64,000 bases of DNA from Oxalobacter paraformigenes (GTDB taxonomy: Bacteria > Pseudomonadota > Gammaproteobacteria > Burkholderiales > Burkholderiaceae_D), in the NCBI RefSeq assembly GCF_000158475.2, contig NZ_KI392030.1, positions 205,628-269,627 on the forward strand. Reading direction: 5' to 3'. Positions 61,167 to 64,000 of this stretch are shown here, piece by piece. Positions within the stretch are counted from its first letter, which is position 1. Each line of letters begins with the position of its first letter. The notes beneath the pieces are model-generated. The model searched no databases. It had not been told where the DNA came from and was given only the letters and a program-made list of their open reading frames with translations. A program made the position numbers and the translations under genes.

Positions 61167-61368
61167 GATTCAGATAAAAGCGGTTAGAGCGGTCGGGATT
61201 GCCTGCCTTGTGTTAAAAATTTTGGAAACTGTATCATACCCTCCAAATAACGATCTGAATAAGGGTTCGCCGGTATTCTGCCATTTCCGAAGAAACCGGT
61301 GATGATCTGGCCGGCGTTTTGGTTGAAAACGGCAAGCATTCCACAACTATTTACGGGATAATATCGAA

Positions 61369-63657
61369 ATGGACAACATGCTAGAAAATCTCAATCCTGA
61401 ACAGCTTGCCGCCGTTACCCTGCCGTCCCAGTCCGCCCTGATTCTCGCCGGCGCGGGGTCGGGAAAAACCCGGGTTTTGACGACCCGTATTGCCTGGCTT
61501 TTGAAAACCGGGCAGGTTTCCACTTCCGGAATCATGGCCGTGACCTTTACCAACAAGGCCGCAAAGGAAATGATGTCGCGTCTTTCCACACTGTTTCCGG
61601 CCAATACCCGGGGCTTGTGGATCGGTACTTTTCACGGCCTTTGCAATCGCTTGCTGAGGTTACATTACCGGGAAGCTGCGTTGCCTCAGGCATTCAATAT
61701 TCTGGATACGCAGGATCAGCTCTCGACGATCAAGCGGCTGCTCAAAACGAACAATATCGATGATGAGAAATTTCCGCCACGAAATCTGATGTATTTCATC
61801 AATGGCGCGAAAGAAAGAGGTTTCCGGGCGTCTGTCATCGAGGCGCAGGACGACTATGAGCGAAAAATGGTCGAATTGTATGGCCTGTACGAAGAACAGT
61901 GCCAGCGTGAAGGTGTTGTCGATTTCGGAGAATTACTGTTGCGCAGTTGCGAGCTTCTGGAAAAGAACCCGGTTTTGCGGGAGCACTACCAGGAGCGGTT
62001 TCGCCATATTCTGGTCGATGAATTTCAGGATACGAACAATCTGCAATACAAGTGGCTGAAACTGATGGCAGGAAACAATACTGCCATCTTCGCAGTGGGT
62101 GATGACGATCAGAGCATTTACGCTTTCCGGGGCGCCAATGTCGGCAATATGCTTTCTTTCCAGCATGATTTCAACGTCCAGAATCTGATCAGGCTTGAAC
62201 AGAATTACCGTTCGCATGGCAATATACTGGAAGCGGCCAATACCCTGATTGCGCACAATACGCACCGCCTGGGCAAGAATCTTCATACCGATGCAGGAGA
62301 GGGCGAACCGATCAGGGTATGCGAAGCCCCGTCTGACCTGAATGAAGTCCAGTGGATACTGGATGAAGTCAATCATTTGATAGGGGATGGCATGTCAAGA
62401 AGCGAAATCGCTGTCCTTTATCGTTCCAATGCCCAGTCGCGGGTCATTGAGCACGGTCTTTTCAGTGCCGGTATTCCTTATCGGGTTTATGGCGGCCTGC
62501 GTTTTTTCGAGCGGGCCGAAATCAAACACGCCATCGCTTATCTTCAACTGATCGACAATCCGGACAACAATGCCGCCTTTTTGAGAGTGGTCAATTTTCC
62601 GGCGCGTGGCATAGGCGCAAGAACAGTCGAACAATTACAGGAAATGTCGCGGATACATGATGTTTCGCTTTATGGAGCCATTCCCTATGTTTCCGGCAAA
62701 GCGGGGACGGCACTTGCTTCGTTTGTGCGCATTATCCAGACTATCCGGGCCGAAGTGAAAGAAATGAATTTGCCTTCACTGATACAAACCACGCTGGAGA
62801 AAAGCGGTCTTCTTTTGCATTATCAGTCTGAAAAGGAAGGTGCGGACCGGATCGAAAACCTTGAACAGCTGGTTTCAGCCGCGACACTCTTTTTGTCAGA
62901 AGAAGGGTTTTCTCTGGAGGCGCCGGCTCTTTTAACAGAAAAAATGACAGATGGCCTCAATGCCGGCAATCCTTTGCTGGCAGTCGATAGCGTTATTGGG
63001 GCGGATATTCCTCTTCCGATGATTATGTCACCGCTAGCCGCGTTTTTGACGCATGCCTCACTTGAAGCCGGGGAAAATCAGGCAGATGAAGGGCAGGATG
63101 CATTGCAGCTCATGACAGTGCATTCTGCCAAAGGGCTTGAATTCGATGCGGTTTTCATAACGGGTCTGGAAGAAGGACTGTTCCCTCACGAAAACAGTGC
63201 CCGGGAAGAAGATGGCCTTGAAGAAGAAAGACGTCTGATGTATGTGGCCATTACGCGCGCGAAAAAGCGGCTTTATCTCAGTTACGCACAAACACGGATG
63301 CTGCATGGCCAGATGCGCTATAACCTCTCTTCCCGGTTTTTCAGTGAATTGCCCGACAGGAATCTGAAATGGCTGACTCCCCGAAAACAGTCAATGTATT
63401 CTGGCATCCCGCAAAGGAAGCGTGAACCTGTCGCGCAGTTCGACAAGTCGTTTGCTGTTGAAAAACAGACTCCCGCGTCATTTGGCAGAAACAGCGAATG
63501 GCGGATTGGGGAAACCGTTTTTCACAAGAAATTCGGCGAAGGGGTGATTGTCAGTCTCGAAGGACAGGGAACAGCTGTTCGCGCCAACATCAATTTCGGG
63601 CGTCAGGGCATGAAATTGCTGGATTTGAGCATTGCCAAGCTGGAGCACGTTTCCTGA
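61369..63657 (+). CDS. uvrD: UvrD-type superfamily I DNA helicase
   Basis: A 762-residue 3'-5' helicase for nucleotide excision and mismatch repair. Walker A is GAGSGKT at 28-34. Motif II is VDEFQDTN near residue 221, motif III VGDDDQSIYAFRGA, motif V TVHSAKGLEFDAVF near residue 582, and motif VI VAITRAKKRLYLSYAQ. The C-terminal GETVFHKKFGEGVIV is the UvrD/PcrA Tudor-like tail, which favours UvrD over Rep. No convincing LexA box is seen upstream. Its stop lies one base before that of the converging heptose kinase gene. Confidence 0.94.
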   Translation: MDNMLENLNPEQLAAVTLPSQSALILAGAGSGKTRVLTTRIAWLLKTGQVSTSGIMAVTFTNKAAKEMMSRLSTLFPANTRGLWIGTFHGLCNRLLRLHYREAALPQAFNILDTQDQLSTIKRLLKTNNIDDEKFPPRNLMYFINGAKERGFRASVIEAQDDYERKMVELYGLYEEQCQREGVVDFGELLLRSCELLEKNPVLREHYQERFRHILVDEFQDTNNLQYKWLKLMAGNNTAIFAVGDDDQSIYAFRGANVGNMLSFQHDFNVQNLIRLEQNYRSHGNILEAANTLIAHNTHRLGKNLHTDAGEGEPIRVCEAPSDLNEVQWILDEVNHLIGDGMSRSEIAVLYRSNAQSRVIEHGLFSAGIPYRVYGGLRFFERAEIKHAIAYLQLIDNPDNNAAFLRVVNFPARGIGARTVEQLQEMSRIHDVSLYGAIPYVSGKAGTALASFVRIIQTIRAEVKEMNLPSLIQTTLEKSGLLLHYQSEKEGADRIENLEQLVSAATLFLSEEGFSLEAPALLTEKMTDGLNAGNPLLAVDSVIGADIPLPMIMSPLAAFLTHASLEAGENQADEGQDALQLMTVHSAKGLEFDAVFITGLEEGLFPHENSAREEDGLEEERRLMYVAITRAKKRLYLSYAQTRMLHGQMRYNLSSRFFSELPDRNLKWLTPRKQSMYSGIPQRKREPVAQFDKSFAVEKQTPASFGRNSEWRIGETVFHKKFGEGVIVSLEGQGTAVRANINFGRQGMKLLDLSIAKLEHVS

Positions 63658-63658
63658 T

Positions 63659-64000
63659 TTAAGAAGGAAACAGTTCTTCCGACGTAACGGTGGCTGTGCC
63701 GAGTTTGCCGACGACAATGCCCGCGGCGCGGTTGGCAACATGCACCGCTTCGGCAACAGTCTTTCCCGAACCGATCATGGCGGCGAGCGTGGCAATAACC
63801 GTATCTCCTGCGCCTGATACATCGAAAACCTCACGCGCTACGGTCGGGATGTGAAGAACCTCGTCGGCACCGTATAAGGACATCCCTTCTTCAGAACGCG
63901 TGAGCAACAGATAGTCCAGATCGAGCGTTTTGCGCAATGCTTGCGCCTTGGCCGTCAGTTCGGCTTCATCTTTCCAGCTTCCGACAACTTCACGCAATTC
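63659..64000 (-). CDS. hldA: D-glycero-beta-D-manno-heptose-7-phosphate kinase, C-terminal fragment
   Basis: The 3' end of a PfkB-family sugar kinase entering from the right edge; 113 codons are visible before the stop at 63659-63661. The catalytic signature EVFDVSGAGDTVIATLAAM carries the Asp base and the anion hole. The surrounding LLLTRSEEGMSLYG and HVANRAAGIVVGKLGTA match RfaE1/HldA (or the kinase half of HldE). The enzyme makes heptose 1,7-bisphosphate for the lipopolysaccharide inner core. It ends directly after the kinase domain, so it is a stand-alone kinase, not an HldE fusion with a C-terminal adenylyltransferase. Confidence 0.85.
   Translation of the reverse strand, partial: ELREVVGSWKDEAELTAKAQALRKTLDLDYLLLTRSEEGMSLYGADEVLHIPTVAREVFDVSGAGDTVIATLAAMIGSGKTVAEAVHVANRAAGIVVGKLGTATVTSEELFPS

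Noticed and set aside
61167-61368. LexA box upstream of uvrD
   Set aside because: ACTGTATCATACC gives only the left half of a CTG-N10-CAG site. The right half is missing.
63649-63671. Hairpin GTTTCCT/AGGAAAC around the convergent stops of uvrD and hldA
   Set aside because: Seven pairs with a nine-base loop and no T-tract. It is largely made of coding sequence and too weak to call a terminator.

Overview
This is a chromosomal core-genome window from a betaproteobacterium, most likely a Burkholderiales member of the Oxalobacteraceae and possibly close to Oxalobacter. That placement is an inference. It rests on a roughly even base composition (judged by eye), the glnE / yhdP / nitrilase / tldD / aroG neighbourhood, a DUF721 (DciA) gene between lpxC and secA, and an RNase P RNA that resembles those of Ralstonia and Cupriavidus. 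I see no insertion sequence, prophage, CRISPR array, tRNA or rRNA. Nearly every long reading frame is a recognisable housekeeping gene.

Layout. Bases 1-9012 hold the end of secB, gpsA, glnE (minus), yhdP and a nitrilase-family amidase. Bases 9201-13632 hold tldD, aroG behind an apparent Phe/Tyr attenuator, yajQ (minus) and murB. Bases 13640-16821 (minus) hold a compact operon mtnP / class II aldolase / apt / mtnA, which fits the DHAP shunt for 5'-methylthioadenosine and 5'-deoxyadenosine. Bases 16984-19303 (minus) hold argG and argF. Bases 19429-26461 hold rsgA, an M48 protease, orn, a short histidine kinase, waaA, and an endonuclease/phosphatase-family gene paired with clsB. rnpB lies at about 26512-26838.

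Bases 27222-45342 are a complete division and cell wall (dcw) cluster in canonical order: mraZ, rsmH, ftsL, ftsI, murE, murF, mraY, murD, ftsW, murG, murC, ddlB, ftsQ, ftsA, ftsZ, lpxC. Most junctions overlap or are separated by a few bases, and four phased MraZ boxes precede the first gene. dciA (minus), secA, argJ, a DUF815 ATPase, a hydratase-family gene and valS (minus) follow. Bases 54894-59701 are a thiamine operon (thiC, thiS, thiG, thiD, thiE) behind a TPP riboswitch with a visible Shine-Dalgarno-sequestering hairpin. The window ends with clsA (minus), uvrD and the 3' end of an hldA/rfaE1-like heptose kinase gene (minus).

How the parts connect. Peptidoglycan and division genes (dcw, murB), envelope lipids (lpxC, waaA, two cardiolipin synthases, gpsA, the heptose kinase) and protein export (secB, secA) dominate. 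ThiC is a radical SAM enzyme that releases 5'-deoxyadenosine, which the mtnP-aldolase-apt-mtnA operon could salvage. The usual aerobic dehydroglycine gene thiO is absent from the thi operon, which fits a low-oxygen life. The most interesting non-coding signals are the aroG leader-peptide attenuator, a compensated base change in helix P4 of RNase P RNA, the thiC riboswitch expression platform, the MraZ operator, and a perfect 28-bp palindrome between argF and argG.
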